Below, piece after piece: positions 1 to 8,670 of a DNA stretch of 21,467 bases (positions within the stretch are counted from its first letter, which is position 1; each line of letters starts with the position of its first letter). Source of the DNA: Ochromonadaceae sp. CCMP2298 (lineage: Eukaryota > Sar > Synurophyceae > Ochromonadales > Ochromonadaceae); NCBI GenBank assembly GCA_026770595.1, contig MU633850.1, forward strand, positions 1 through 21,467. Reading direction: 5' to 3'. The position numbers and the translations under genes are program-made. The notes under the pieces are model-generated. The model worked only from the letters and a program-made list of their open reading frames with translations. It did not search any database and was not told the DNA's origin.

Positions 1-2107
1 AAGGAGGAGCTGCCCGCCCTGCTGCGCTTCCTGCACGAGATGGGTGCTTTGATGTGGCACGAGGACGAGGCGCTGAGGGACGTGGTCATCCTGGATGCGG
101 TGACCTACTTCGTGCAGCGAGCCACGCTGGTCATCTGCAAGCACGCACCCACCGCCACCGACCCTACGCTGCACCTACTGCCACAGCACAAGAAATACAG
201 CAAAGCGCTACCCGCGGAGTTCCATAATATGACTGAGAAGAGCATTGTGACTGGGAAGCTGCTGCAGCTGCTGCTGGGGGAGGAGGTGGGCAGGATCGTG
301 ACGCTCATGGTGAAGTTCGGATTGCTGGTGCCCATACAGGGAGAGGAGGAGGAAGTGGCAGGTGGGGCAGAGGCAGGTGAGGCAGGTGGGGCAGGTGGGG
401 CAGGGGGGGCAGGGGACGTGGATTCTGCCCAGGAGTACCTAGTCCCCGCCCTGCTGCCCTGCTGCAGCTCCACCGGGCCCTGGACGAGTGCGCCCTACTC
501 CACCTGCTACGTGGTGCTAACCGCCTCCAAGTCGCTGCACAAGATGACCCCCCTGTCCGACAAGGACCTGCACAGCGAGGGCTTCCTGCCGAGGGGCCTG
601 GTGGAGTTGCTTATCGGCAAGGCAGTGATGTGGTGCCAGGTGAGTTGCGGCCTCTGTGGAATATATATGACATGTGGCATGTGATATGTGACGTCTCATA
701 TCCGACACCCCCCTACCCTCTCATCCCCTCTCCTCTCCTCCTCCCACTCAGGAGACAGCGGCGGAGAATAGTCACAACCTGGAGCTGTTCCAGGACGAGG
801 TGGTGCTCACCTTCGGCAAACAGCGCTTCCGCCTGAAGGGCTGCCCCGAGCAAAACGCGATACGTATAGACGTGGAGGGACAGAGCCCGCTAGCTGTGCA
901 CGAGCGCATCCTGGGCATGGTGGCTCGGATCATATCGAAGTGCATTAAGTCCCTGCACTTCTTCACAGTGCTGCCCTTTGTTCCGACCAGTGCAGGAGCA
1001 GGGGCGGGAACAGGGAGGGGGGGGGGCGCTCGACGTGCCGCTGAAGCAGATGTGCGACATGGTATCCAAGCATTCGGGTCTGAAAATCCACCACCGTATG
1101 CTGAAGCCCGCAGACGTGACCGCCCTGTTCGGCAAGTGGATCCCCGACTACAGCCTCAGGAGCCGCTACGACGTGTTCATCAGCTACCGCTGGGGCGGCG
1201 ACTCTGACTTCGCCCAGGCTCTGTTCGACTCCTTCAGCAATTACGTCGTGGGTGCAAACAGCAGAGCGGTGCAGGTGTTCCTGGACAAGAAGCGCCTGCA
1301 GGGGGGGAGGCAGTTCCAGTCAGACTTCGCCTCTGCTCTGCAAAACTCGCTGGTCGTGGCGCCGCTGCTGTCCGCGGACGCGATGCAGTGGATGCTGGAC
1401 CACGACCCTACCAGAGAGGACAACGTGCTGGTGGAGTGGATGCTGGCCCTAGAGTGCTACGCCTGCCCGCAGTCGCGCGTGGCGTGCGTGTTCCCCATCG
1501 CATTCGGCACGCGTGCGGCGCACAGCCCAACGGGTGGGAATCTGTTCGCAGAGGGGCTTATCGACAAGCTGCCCGATACGGTGCCCACAGCCAGCGCCGC
1601 CCTCGTGCGACAGCTAATGCAGCAGGCGGGGCTGGAGTGCAGTGCGGAGCTGGAGGGGCGCACGGTGCGGGGAGTGGCGACGCAGCTGTCGAAGTTCCTG
1701 CTTGGACGGTCAAGAAGGTGGTAGTGGAGGCGAGCAAGGGGGTGATTGGGCTGCTGCGGGGTTGCGAGGGCGTAGAGGAGGAGGCACAGGAGAGGGAGAG
1801 GGAGAGGGAGCGAGCCACTGTGGGCGCCAACCCCACTCCCATTCCCGTGTCTCCCGCACCGTCTGCATCGTCCCAGCGACCTCTCGCGTCCCTCACTACC
1901 GAGGAGGTGCAGCAGCTCATGGCCAGGGAGGGCTTCAAGAAGCTGCTGCAGCCCTTCGCGGAGAACGAGATCACAGGCGAGGCGTTGTCCTTCTGCGAGG
2001 AGGTGGCAGACCTGACGGATCCGGTTGTGGGGGTGGTGGGGACCGCACCAGCCAGGGCTCTCTTGTCGCGGATTAAGAAGTGGAACAAATCCGGGGTGCC
2101 CTTCTAA
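1..2107 (+). CDS. COR-TIR-SAM multidomain protein (ROCO-like), 5' partial, two apparent frame breaks
   Basis: The coding sequence is open from base 1, so the N-terminus (possibly a Roc GTPase) lies outside the window. Exon 1 (1-639) encodes a COR-like segment: LPALLRFLHEMGALMW, then VVILDAVTYFV, and a winged-helix-like stretch ending IVTLMVKFGLLVPI. An intron at 640-751 (GTGAGT, pyrimidine tract, CAG) joins in phase 0 to an exon from 752. A TIR domain follows in the next frame, about 1159-1600. It has YDVFISYRWGGDSDF, VQVFLDKKRL and DNVLVEWMLALE; the VEW Glu is the likely TIR catalytic Glu. A Pro/Ser and Glu/Arg linker then leads to a SAM-like domain at about 1893-2085 (TTEEVQQLMAREGFKKLL, ENEITGEAL) and a TAA stop. 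The frame changes once near a run of ten G (1017-1026) and again near 1697-1706. Assembly errors, unrecognised splicing or pseudogenisation could each explain this. COR/TIR proteins in general act in signalling or innate-immune-like NAD+ cleavage; the role here is inferred. Confidence 0.7.
355..415 (+). repeat. In-frame G-rich minisatellite coding Gly/Ala/Glu
   Basis: Imperfect tandem copies of a short GCAGGTGGG-type unit encode a Gly-Gly-Ala-Gly low-complexity loop inside the COR-like region. The unit length stays a multiple of three across the tract, so copy-number change would preserve frame. Confidence 0.6.
640..751 (+). other. Intron in the COR-TIR-SAM gene
   Basis: The donor is CAG|GTGAGT and the acceptor is a long C/T tract ending CCACTCAG|GAG. 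Reading through would end the frame soon after the donor, while joining in phase 0 continues a plausible protein (WCQ-ETAAENSHNLELF). Length is 112 bp, typical for this window. Confidence 0.75.
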
Positions 2108-2253
2108 GGGGGCTATGTTCCTACATTTTGTATGCTTGTTACTAGGTTCGATACATAATTTTCAATAGATGATGCTATGTTTCCACCATACCAGCGTATG
2201 AGCGTAGAGGGAGTTAGCGTGTTTTGAACGTATTTTCGAACTTTATTTTTAAA

Positions 2254-2475
2254 TTAAGAGCCGGTTTTTCCTTTAGGATGAACTCAAGCGCTCAAACTTG
2301 TGGCGGTAAACCTGGGAATCCTGAAAAAGTTTGGTCACGAAACTAGTAGTATCGGCGACAATTCAAAATATAGTTCACGAAAATACCAGTAACGGCGCCA
2401 AAATAATGATACAAGATTGAGCGGCTAATTAGTATGGTTCCCATCCCACAGAAAATAAGGAAAACCGGCTCTTAA
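2254..2475. mobile_element. Putative MITE-like element with TTAA ends
   Basis: The left end reads TTAA then GAGCCGGTTTTTCCTT (2258-2273). The right end reads AAGGAAAACCGGCTC (2457-2471) then TTAA. The arms are inverted repeats of 15-16 bp differing by one T, and each is bordered by TTAA, as in piggyBac-type target duplications. The interior (about 180 bp) has no coding capacity. It contains two diverged direct copies of a 27-bp motif at 2333-2359 and 2373-2399, each with TCACGAAA and GGCG. One copy alone cannot prove mobility: TTAA is self-complementary and may simply extend the inverted repeat. Confidence 0.5.
2333..2399 (+). repeat. Diverged 27-bp direct repeat inside the MITE-like element
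   Basis: Copy 1 (2333-2359) and copy 2 (2373-2399) share TTCACGAAA/GTCACGAAA, then an AGTA core, then CGGCG. Spacing from start to start is 40 bp. Subterminal repeats of this sort often bind transposase in DNA transposons; that role is inference here. Confidence 0.45.
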
Positions 2476-2761
2476 ATTTAATTAAAAAAGGATTTCAAGG
2501 TCCAAGTCAGGAGCACAAACTTAGCGCAGCGATGCATATTCATTTTCTGTATACTTTTTATGCGTTTTTATGTCTTAACTTCACAAAACCCCCAAACTGC
2601 ACGCGCTACCCGCTTTTGGACGTCATCTTGGTAGATTCAGTGGCAAGCTATACTCCCGAAACAGTCACCCAGCAATACTCAATTATTCAGTTAGTTATAC
2701 AATTATTCAGTCCCGTTTCGCTGCTATTTCTCAGATGTACATCGTACAAACAGAATCTGGT

Positions 2762-5700
2762 TTACTTTTTAGAGAGTGCAGTCGATGCGGGGAGTAGCAG
2801 CGCCTTGTAGTTGCTGTGCGAGGCAGACCCGTACTCGGCCACCCAGTGCATCCTGTCCGACCGGACTTGTACCTTCATGAGGAAGGGAGAGGTGGGAGAG
2901 GAGGGAGAGGGAGTTAGTGGGGGAGCACGCGGGCACTGGCATCTCGTTTTGCTCACCTCCATATTGATGCCAGACTCTGCGTGCTGCAGACTCAGGTGCA
3001 GGCTCTGGTACCCGCTGGGCTTGGGTTGTTGGACGTAGTTTTTGTATCTGCTTTCGTCGTTTTCCCACCCCTGCAGCCGGCATATGAGCTCGCGCACTCG
3101 GTACAGGCCCGCCGCCTCCAACTCCGAGACAGCGGCGCCCTTGCGGGGCCTGCTCTCTATGCCAGGGGGCTCACCACTGGGCTGCTGATCGCCCGCCTCG
3201 TGGTCGATGATGGCGCTGCTCTCCGTGAGGAATATGTCGTAGCTCTGCCGGTAGTGGGAGTCCTTCGCACTCGCCCCGCCCTGCGCGTCTTTCTGCGGCT
3301 CGTCTGCGGAGCCGCCTGCTGCGTTGCTAGCCTCACCTGCGCTACTGCTGGCAACGGAGGGCTGTCTCAGCGTCGCGATGATGCGCACCCCGAGTATGTC
3401 GAACAGCTGCGAGCGCACCTTGGCCCCCGTGAGCATCTTCTTGAACGCGGAGGGCGGCGTCTTCAGGCGGCTCTGGATGCACACCTGCGCGAAGACGGAG
3501 GGCAGCAGCGGGTCTCGGCGCAGCTCCTCCTCCAGGTCACGCCGGAAGGAGCGAATCAGTTTCCTGGCGATGGGCCGGAAGATCGAGTACCAGGACACGA
3601 AAGAGCCGAACGAGCGCGGGAACAGGTGCACATAGCTGTGCACTTCCAGCTCGGGCGTGAAGGGAGAAAGGCCCACCTAGAATAGAGGCGGGGACACGAC
3701 GGTGGGGGCGAGGGGAGAGTGGGGGAGGGAAGTGGGGACGTTAAGGTGGGCAGGGGTGACGTGGTGAGTTCTCAGCAACCGCCAGCCAGCAAGCAGGTCG
3801 CTGCATCGCACACTGCGCTCACCTGGAAGGAGAGGGGCGCCCACAGCTGCAGCGTCTCCAGGGCCAGCTGGTGTCGGATGTGCATAGGCTGCCTGTTGGC
3901 GTGCTGCAGCCGCGCGCCCCTGAGCGCCATAGACAAGCCCAGTACGTCCAGCCGCTGGTGGCTGTTTCCCAGCAGCAACTGCAGAGGGGAGAGGGGTGAT
4001 GGGTGATGGGGTCGTTCGGGCAACAGTCAGAACTCTGATGAGGTGAAGAAAAAATAGGAGGGGACAAACAGCCAAAGTAGCTGACCAAATCACCCACTCA
4101 CCATGCGCATCTGGCCAGCCTGCGCGTCGTCCAGGTCCTGCAGGCCGTCTCGCAGCTCCACCGCCCCCTGCATTATCCCCGCCATGCGATCCAGCAGCCC
4201 GCCCAGCACCTCTGTAGAAGCGCCCACCGCCTTGGACTGCGCATACAGCTGCATAGCCCCCAGAGGCGCGCCGCCGAGCGCCTCTGGGGCAGATGAGCTA
4301 GTCCCGCCGAAGCTGTAGAGGCCGCCCGCTGCTCCCTCCGAGAAGTCCACAGTGCCTTCGTCGCGAGTGATCGTCCCCTGAGCAGACACAGTGCTTTCCC
4401 CCCTTAACGTGAGGGACTGCTCGCTGTCATAGGGGTCGCTGTCGTCCATCATCGCATCCTCCCCCTCACCCACGATGCTGGCTGCGCCGTCAGGCACTGG
4501 GTCGGATATGGAGGGCGCGGCCAGGAGGGGGATGGAGGAAAGATCCACAGTCATGATAATGGAGTCGTCGTCTACACCCGCTGCCTTCGTCTTCGCTGCA
4601 GCCCTAGTACCTCCAGCAGGCCCGCGGGCTTTCCCCAGTGCAGCAGGCCCGTCGCTGCCCTGCCTCCTGCGCCCGAATTTGATCGGTGCAGTGGTGCCCT
4701 GCTGCGCCACCCCGCCTAGACCGACGCCCCTCCCGCTGCCAGCCGCTGCCAACCGCTGCCTGCCGCCCAGAGGGCTGCCGTCTGCTTGCCTCGACGCGTC
4801 ACGGGTGCCAGCTACTGTGAAATACTCGTCTCCCCCACCGCCTCCGTCGACTGCCAGCACCGGGAACGCTCGACCGCTGGCGCTAGGCCGGGGCGGACCC
4901 CCTCCCTCCCCGCTTGGCCGCACAGCCCCTATTCGCAGCGGCACGGCAGGCGCGGTCCTCGCCTGGCGCATGGTTGGTGGGGCCAGCCAGGCAGTGCAGG
5001 AGCCCAGAGACTCCCTGGACGACGCCGTCAGAGAACTGGACTCCAGAGACAGCGCGTGGACCACCAGCTCTCTCGCGTACGGCGACAGACGCGCGAGCAT
5101 GCGCCTGCAGACGCTTTCGTCAAGTACACCAGCCGCCATGCCCCCTGCCACGAAGCTGGCGGAGAGCACGGCTGGGTCCTGCGACATGCGCGCCACGGTC
5201 TTCAGCGTGCACACGGCGTGGCCCAGCACCAGGCCCAGAGCAGGCACCATCGGGTCCGTCCCCTGCGCAGCGGATGTGGCGTGCTGCTCAGACAGTGAGA
5301 AGGGCTGGATGGACAGGCGCACCGAGGCTGCGGCAGGCGCTCCAGCATAGGCGGGGTCGGCCTGCTCGCTGCTGCTCTCGCCGCCCCCGTCTTCGCCCGC
5401 CCTGCCGCCTAAGAGGGAGGCGTCGGCCGGAGTATCAGTGGTGCTACTCATGCTCATTTCTGCGAAAAGACTGCCACCTCCGCCATCGTCGCTCCCGCCA
5501 CTGCGCAGCCACTGGTACCACTCGGAGTAGGACAGCTGGCCGTCGTGGTTGCTGTCAGCCTCCCGCAGCATCTCCTCGATCAGCGATCTACTCGAGCTGA
5601 ACTCCTCCGCAGAGCGGCGAATAGTGGCGAGGACAAGCAGACTGATGGCGCCATTGAGCTCTGTCTCGCACAACTGCAGCGTGCTGGCAGGCACCAGTCT

Positions 5701-6030
5701 GCTGACCTTCTTCCAGGACTCCTCGATGAGCTTCACCAAGGAGCTCCGTGTGTACTGCACCCGCTCCAGCACAAGCTCAGCTGCCTCGATGCTGCTCGTT
5801 TCGTTCAGTGCCACAGTAGAGGCACTCGTCGCATCCCTCGCGTAGGCTGACGGACTCCCCGTGCTTCTGTGCGGCTCTATTGAGCGCCACGAGGCTTGGA
5901 ATAGGATCGGGCTGCCCCGACTTGGAAATGAGCAATATGATATCGTCTGCGGCAAAAGAAGAGAGACGCAAAGCACAAAGTAGAGGCACAGGCCACCCCT
6001 GCGCAGAATAGACAGCCCGCTCCCGAGCAT
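2762..6030 (-). CDS. EF-hand RelA/SpoT homologue (calcium-linked (p)ppGpp synthetase, CRSH-like), plastid-targeted
   Basis: Four exons on the minus strand, 6030-4102, 3978-3823, 3676-2957 and 2872-2762, join in phase 0 to 971 aa. Residues 1-35 look like a signal peptide (LCLYFVLCVSLLLP) ending near SYC|SF, which suggests plastid import. One canonical EF-hand loop lies at about 159-170 (DSNHDGQLSYSE). Residues 265-345 resemble an RSH HD region, but ASFVAGGMAAG replaces the His-Asp motif. A Ser/Gly-rich stretch of about 250 aa follows. The second half of the HD region then resumes (ALETLQLWAPLSFQVGL). The synthetase domain has SRLKTPPSAFKKM, FDILGVRII (Asp about 788), YKNYVQQPKPSGYQSLHL and MEVQVRSDRMHWVAEYG (Glu about 935), so the two key acidic residues are present. 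An insert of about 80 aa follows FDILGVRII. Expected role: GTP/GDP pyrophosphorylation to (p)ppGpp in the plastid under Ca2+ control, with hydrolase activity probably lost. Land-plant CRSH carries its EF-hands at the C-terminus; here the EF-hand is N-terminal. Confidence 0.85.
2873..2956 (-). other. RSH intron 3, 84 bp, 3n and stop-free
   Basis: GAG|GTGAGC at the donor and ATGAAG|GTAC at the acceptor. Removal restores the RSH signature MEVQVRSDRMHWVAEYG; retention would insert 28 codons without a stop. Confidence 0.8.
3677..3822 (-). other. RSH intron 2, 146 bp
   Basis: CCAG|GTGAGC and ATTCTAG|GTGG. Removal joins ALETLQLWAPLSFQ to VGLSPFTPELE, matching the continuous RSH motif ETLxxxAPLAxRLG. 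Confidence 0.8.
3979..4101 (-). other. RSH intron 1, 123 bp
   Basis: ATG|GTGAGTGG and CCCCTCTGCAG|TTGC. It links the EF-hand/low-complexity exon to the exon with the ALETLQLWAPL motif. This is the join that shows the EF-hand part and the RelA/SpoT part are one gene. Confidence 0.75.
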
Positions 6031-6444
6031 GGTGCTTAACGTCTGTGCTGAACGTCACTGCTGAACCCGCTGATCACCGGCCGGCTGCTACACAGCGCCG
6101 AGCGCTTGTTTCGCCCCTCATCGCGCACCCAAGACTAAAGACCCGCTAGGGTGTCCACGAGACGACGGGATTGTGACTGGGCGGGCTGGCCGACTCACTC
6201 TTCAACGCCGGAGAGCGATAAGATCGCAGGGGTCCTTTCTGTTCCTTCCTTCCTCTTCTTCCCCAAAAAAAAGCAGTTGCAGTGGCGAGTCCGCGCCCCC
6301 ACAAAACGACCCGCCGGGTAGTTTTCGTTTTGGGGGGGCAAGATGACTCATTTTTTGGCAGAAAAATAAATTCTGATCACCCTCTTGCATTGCCTCTTGC
6401 AAGCCTGCTGTCCCACAAAGAACCTGTCCAAGCCTCGGTCCACC
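6031..6444. promoter_or_regulatory. Divergent promoter region, RSH (-) and plastid protein (+)
   Basis: About 414 bp separate the two start codons, with no coding sequence of its own. It contains a pyrimidine stretch (6236-6264), an A8 run and the stem-loop at 6296-6338. No TATA box is evident. Both flanking proteins appear plastid-directed, so shared control is plausible but not shown. Confidence 0.5.
6296..6338 (+). repeat. C-rich/G-rich inverted repeat upstream of the plastid protein
   Basis: The left arm is CCCCC-A-CAAAACGA (6296-6309) and the right arm TCGTTTTG followed by G (6325-6338). The inner 8 bp pair perfectly and the outer C/G tracts pair with one bulge. It lies about 107 bp before the ATG and may fall in the 5' UTR. 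Confidence 0.5.
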
Positions 6445-6804
6445 ATGTTCGCTCTTCTCTCTCTCCTCGTGCTGGCGGTAATCTGCACCGCGGCGCACGC
6501 CTTCCGGCCTGCTCTGCGCCCCTCTGCGCCGGCCAGGTCCATGCAGCTCAACTCTCTGGAAACACTGCTGATGGCTGTCGCCGAGGTCAAGCCTGACGGC
6601 TACGAGTACGGTGCTGTAGCTGCGCCCGACTTCGTGTTGCCGCTCACCGCTGTGCTGGCCATCCTCAGCGCCGCGATCCCGGTTCTTCTTAAGCCAGGGG
6701 AGAAGGCTTTGGAGGACCAGAGGAACGACGAGCTCACAAAGAATCAAGTCTTTGGAGACAAGACCAACGGCACGAATAAGAAGAATAAGAAGGGAGGTGT
6801 TTAA
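6445..6804 (+). CDS. Small plastid-targeted single-span membrane protein, function unknown
   Basis: 119 aa, intronless. The ATG at 6445 sits in a strong context (CCACCATG). The frame is open upstream to 6385 but without another ATG. Residues 1-19 form a signal peptide (MFALLSLLVLAVICTAAHA) followed directly by FRPALRPSAPARS, a Phe-at-+1 transit peptide rich in Arg, Ser and Pro. This is the bipartite leader for complex red plastids. The mature part has a short N-terminal segment (VKPDGYEYGAVAAP), one hydrophobic span (FVLPLTAVLAILSAAIPVLL) and a charged tail ending in Lys/Asn repeats. Size and topology suit a small thylakoid or photosystem-associated subunit, but I do not recognise the family. 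It is divergent from the plastid RSH gene, 414 bp away. Confidence 0.8.
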   Translation: MFALLSLLVLAVICTAAHAFRPALRPSAPARSMQLNSLETLLMAVAEVKPDGYEYGAVAAPDFVLPLTAVLAILSAAIPVLLKPGEKALEDQRNDELTKNQVFGDKTNGTNKKNKKGGV

Positions 6805-7022
6805 AGGGGGCGCAATATGTCTCTTTCTCCTCTCTCTATCCATCTCATCCCTCTCGCGCATCCCAGTAAAACTTTACACATGAAATGGGAATTCGCACCC
6901 AGTCTAGTTGTGCAGTGCTTTGTTAAATGTATGGTAATTTTTAATTAATATCGTAAATGAGGCCGAATTGCCAATTGCATATACATTACGTACAGGGTTT
7001 ACCTTCGCTGGGGTGCGCGCGG

Positions 7023-8670
7023 CTACTCTATCACCGCCCCCCCCAGGCACACGTCTCCGTCGTACAAGGCCAGGATTTGGCCCGGCGTGACTGCTCTCTG
7101 CGGCTCATCGAAAGTAACCGTCACGACTAAGGTATGGTTAAGGGTGCTGGACAGTCCTCTTGGGCTTCTCTCAGTCTCAGAACTGCTAAGTGGAGTGGCG
7201 ACCATGTGAAGGCTGCAGCCCACAGGCTTCTGTGCGTACCTGCACTTGCACTCGCACCTGAAGACAGCTGCGCCGCTCGCCCCGACTGCTCCAACAGTGG
7301 AGAGAAGCTGTTCTGGCGGACTCCCAGCGATCCAGTTCACACTGCTGAGAGGCAGAGAGATGCTCGCTCGGAACAGGGCGGGGTGCTCTGCGTCTCGCAC
7401 GACGAACACGTCCCCGTCTTGGGCATCCGCGACCGCAATCGCCGGGAATACTCGTTGCGAGTTCTCGGGTAGACTCTTGGCGGCGATGAAGTACTTGGTA
7501 CTGCACCCAGAGATGCGCGCCTTCTGCCCCAGGGTGAGGCTCTCTCTGCCGCGGTGCTGCCCGAGCACCTGCCCGTCGTCCAGGTCGATGTACCTGCGGT
7601 TGTGAGAGAGGGGGGGGTCAACGTGAGACGAACGTAGCTAATAATGCGCATGGTGGTTGCTGCGCACCTGCCGGGCGTCATGTCCAGGTACTCTGCGAGG
7701 AACCCGTGCATGGGCCGCTTGCCGATGAAGCAGATGCCCATGCTCTCCTTCTTCTGCAGCACCCGCAAGCCCCGCAGCCGCTCTGCAGCCAGTGCCTTCA
7801 CAGCCGACTTTTGCAAGTGCCCCACGGGGAACAGCACGTCACGTAGCGAGTTGCCCTGCGTCAGGCAGAGGAAGTAGCTCTGGTCCTTCAGCGGGTCCAC
7901 CCCCCTCAGCAGCCGCACTTCTCCGCGCGTCGACTGCTCGCCCTGAGCTGCGCCGTCAATGGAGTTCCGTGCTCCAGCTGCACAGCCTGGAGCTTCTTCG
8001 CTGCTTCCCCGCTCTCTATCCAGCCGGCAGTAGTGGCCGGTGGCTATCGTGGAGATGCCCAGGTGGTCGGCCACGTACCGCCTGAAGTGCTGGAACTTCA
8101 CGAATCGGTTGCAGAACACGTCGGGGTTCGGAGTAGATATGCCAGTCTTGTAGGCGTCAATGAAAGGCACGAACACGTCGTTCCAGTACTCCTTCATGAA
8201 GTCCACCTACCAAGCAGGCAACGACAGGGGGGGTGGAAGACACGGGGAGAAAGAGAGAAAGAAAGAGGAGAGGAGAGGTAGCAGATCGGCATTAAACGCC
8301 AACCAGTGGAGCAGCATTGATCGAATGACAGAAGTCTTCTTACGTTGTAGGCCGGAATTCCGAGGCGCTGGCACACCTCCTGCATGTCCTTCAGGTCCTC
8401 GCTGGAGTCGCACTTGGAGCCGCTCGCGCTTTCGTCCGCATCGTCCCAGTTCTTCATAAACACCCCCACGCAGTCATAGCCTGCCTCCTGCAGAAGCACT
8501 GCAGTTACTGCGGAGTCGATACCGCCTGACATAGCGACGGCCACTCTGCCGCGGCCATTAGCAAGGGTGGCGGCTGCAGGAATGGAGACAGAGCGCTGCT
8601 GCGACAGTCGCAGGAGTCGTCTGCCGACCAGCAGGGTAGGTCGTCTACCTCCGGACACGAGGCGATGCAT
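7023..8670 (-). CDS. TRMU: tRNA-specific 2-thiouridylase, organellar MnmA/TRMU type
   Basis: Exons 8670-8344, 8206-7668 and 7593-7023 give 478 aa. The enzyme adenylates U34 of Lys, Glu and Gln tRNAs and transfers sulfur to make 2-thiouridine. The PP-loop SGGIDS is at residues 48-53. The two catalytic Cys sit in TPNPDVFCN (Cys141) and ESMGICFIGKR (Cys268). The C-terminal beta-barrel motifs are TPGQILALYDGDVCLGGAVIE and CECKCRYAQKPVGC. The first ATG (8670) precedes an Arg-rich leader without acidic residues (MHRLVSGGRRPTLLVGRRLL), typical of mitochondrial import. A non-ATG extension upstream is open but not convincing. Residues about 170-205 form a low-similarity insert. It runs tail to tail with the plastid protein and shares a divergent promoter with the aminotransferase gene. 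Confidence 0.93.
7594..7667 (-). other. MnmA intron 2, 74 bp
   Basis: GGCAG|GTGCGC and ACCGCAG|GTAC, phase 2. It restores MTPGR-YIDLDDGQVLGQHRGR, which matches the MnmA family. CAGGT occurs at both splice boundaries. Confidence 0.8.
8207..8343 (-). other. MnmA intron 1, 137 bp
   Basis: AAC|GTAAGA and TTGGTAG|GTGG, phase 0, with a pyrimidine-rich interior on the sense strand. It joins LGIPAYN to VDFMKEYWNDVF, the expected MnmA continuation. Confidence 0.8.

Larger units (their letters stand above)
2108..2761. other. Long convergent intergenic gap, AT-rich
   Basis: This gap lies between the stop codons of two converging genes. It is clearly richer in A/T than the flanking exons. It holds the MITE-like element at 2254-2475. 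The open frame at 2532-2810 on the + strand has no recognisable domain and unusual composition, so I do not call it a gene. Confidence 0.6.

Noticed and set aside
1558-2088. Minus-strand frame opposite the TIR-SAM linker
   Set aside because: Ser/Ala/Pro-rich shadow; both plus-strand segments carry recognisable domains.
2141-2165. GGTTCGATA as a tRNA T-loop
   Set aside because: No matching acceptor, D or anticodon arm could be found around it.
2532-2810. Open frame of 92 codons in the AT-rich gap
   Set aside because: No domain, odd composition, and it overlaps the last exon of the RSH gene on the other strand.
4475-5350. 291-codon plus-strand frame inside the RSH first exon
   Set aside because: Pro/Ala/Ser-rich shadow of the Ser/Gly-rich segment; the minus strand carries the EF-hand and a spliced continuation into RelA/SpoT.
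4090-6030. EF-hand protein as a separate 646-aa gene ending at 4090
   Set aside because: Its last three codons are an intron donor (GTGAGTGG). Splicing at 4101 leads in phase into the RSH domain, and the HD-like half on each side fits one protein.
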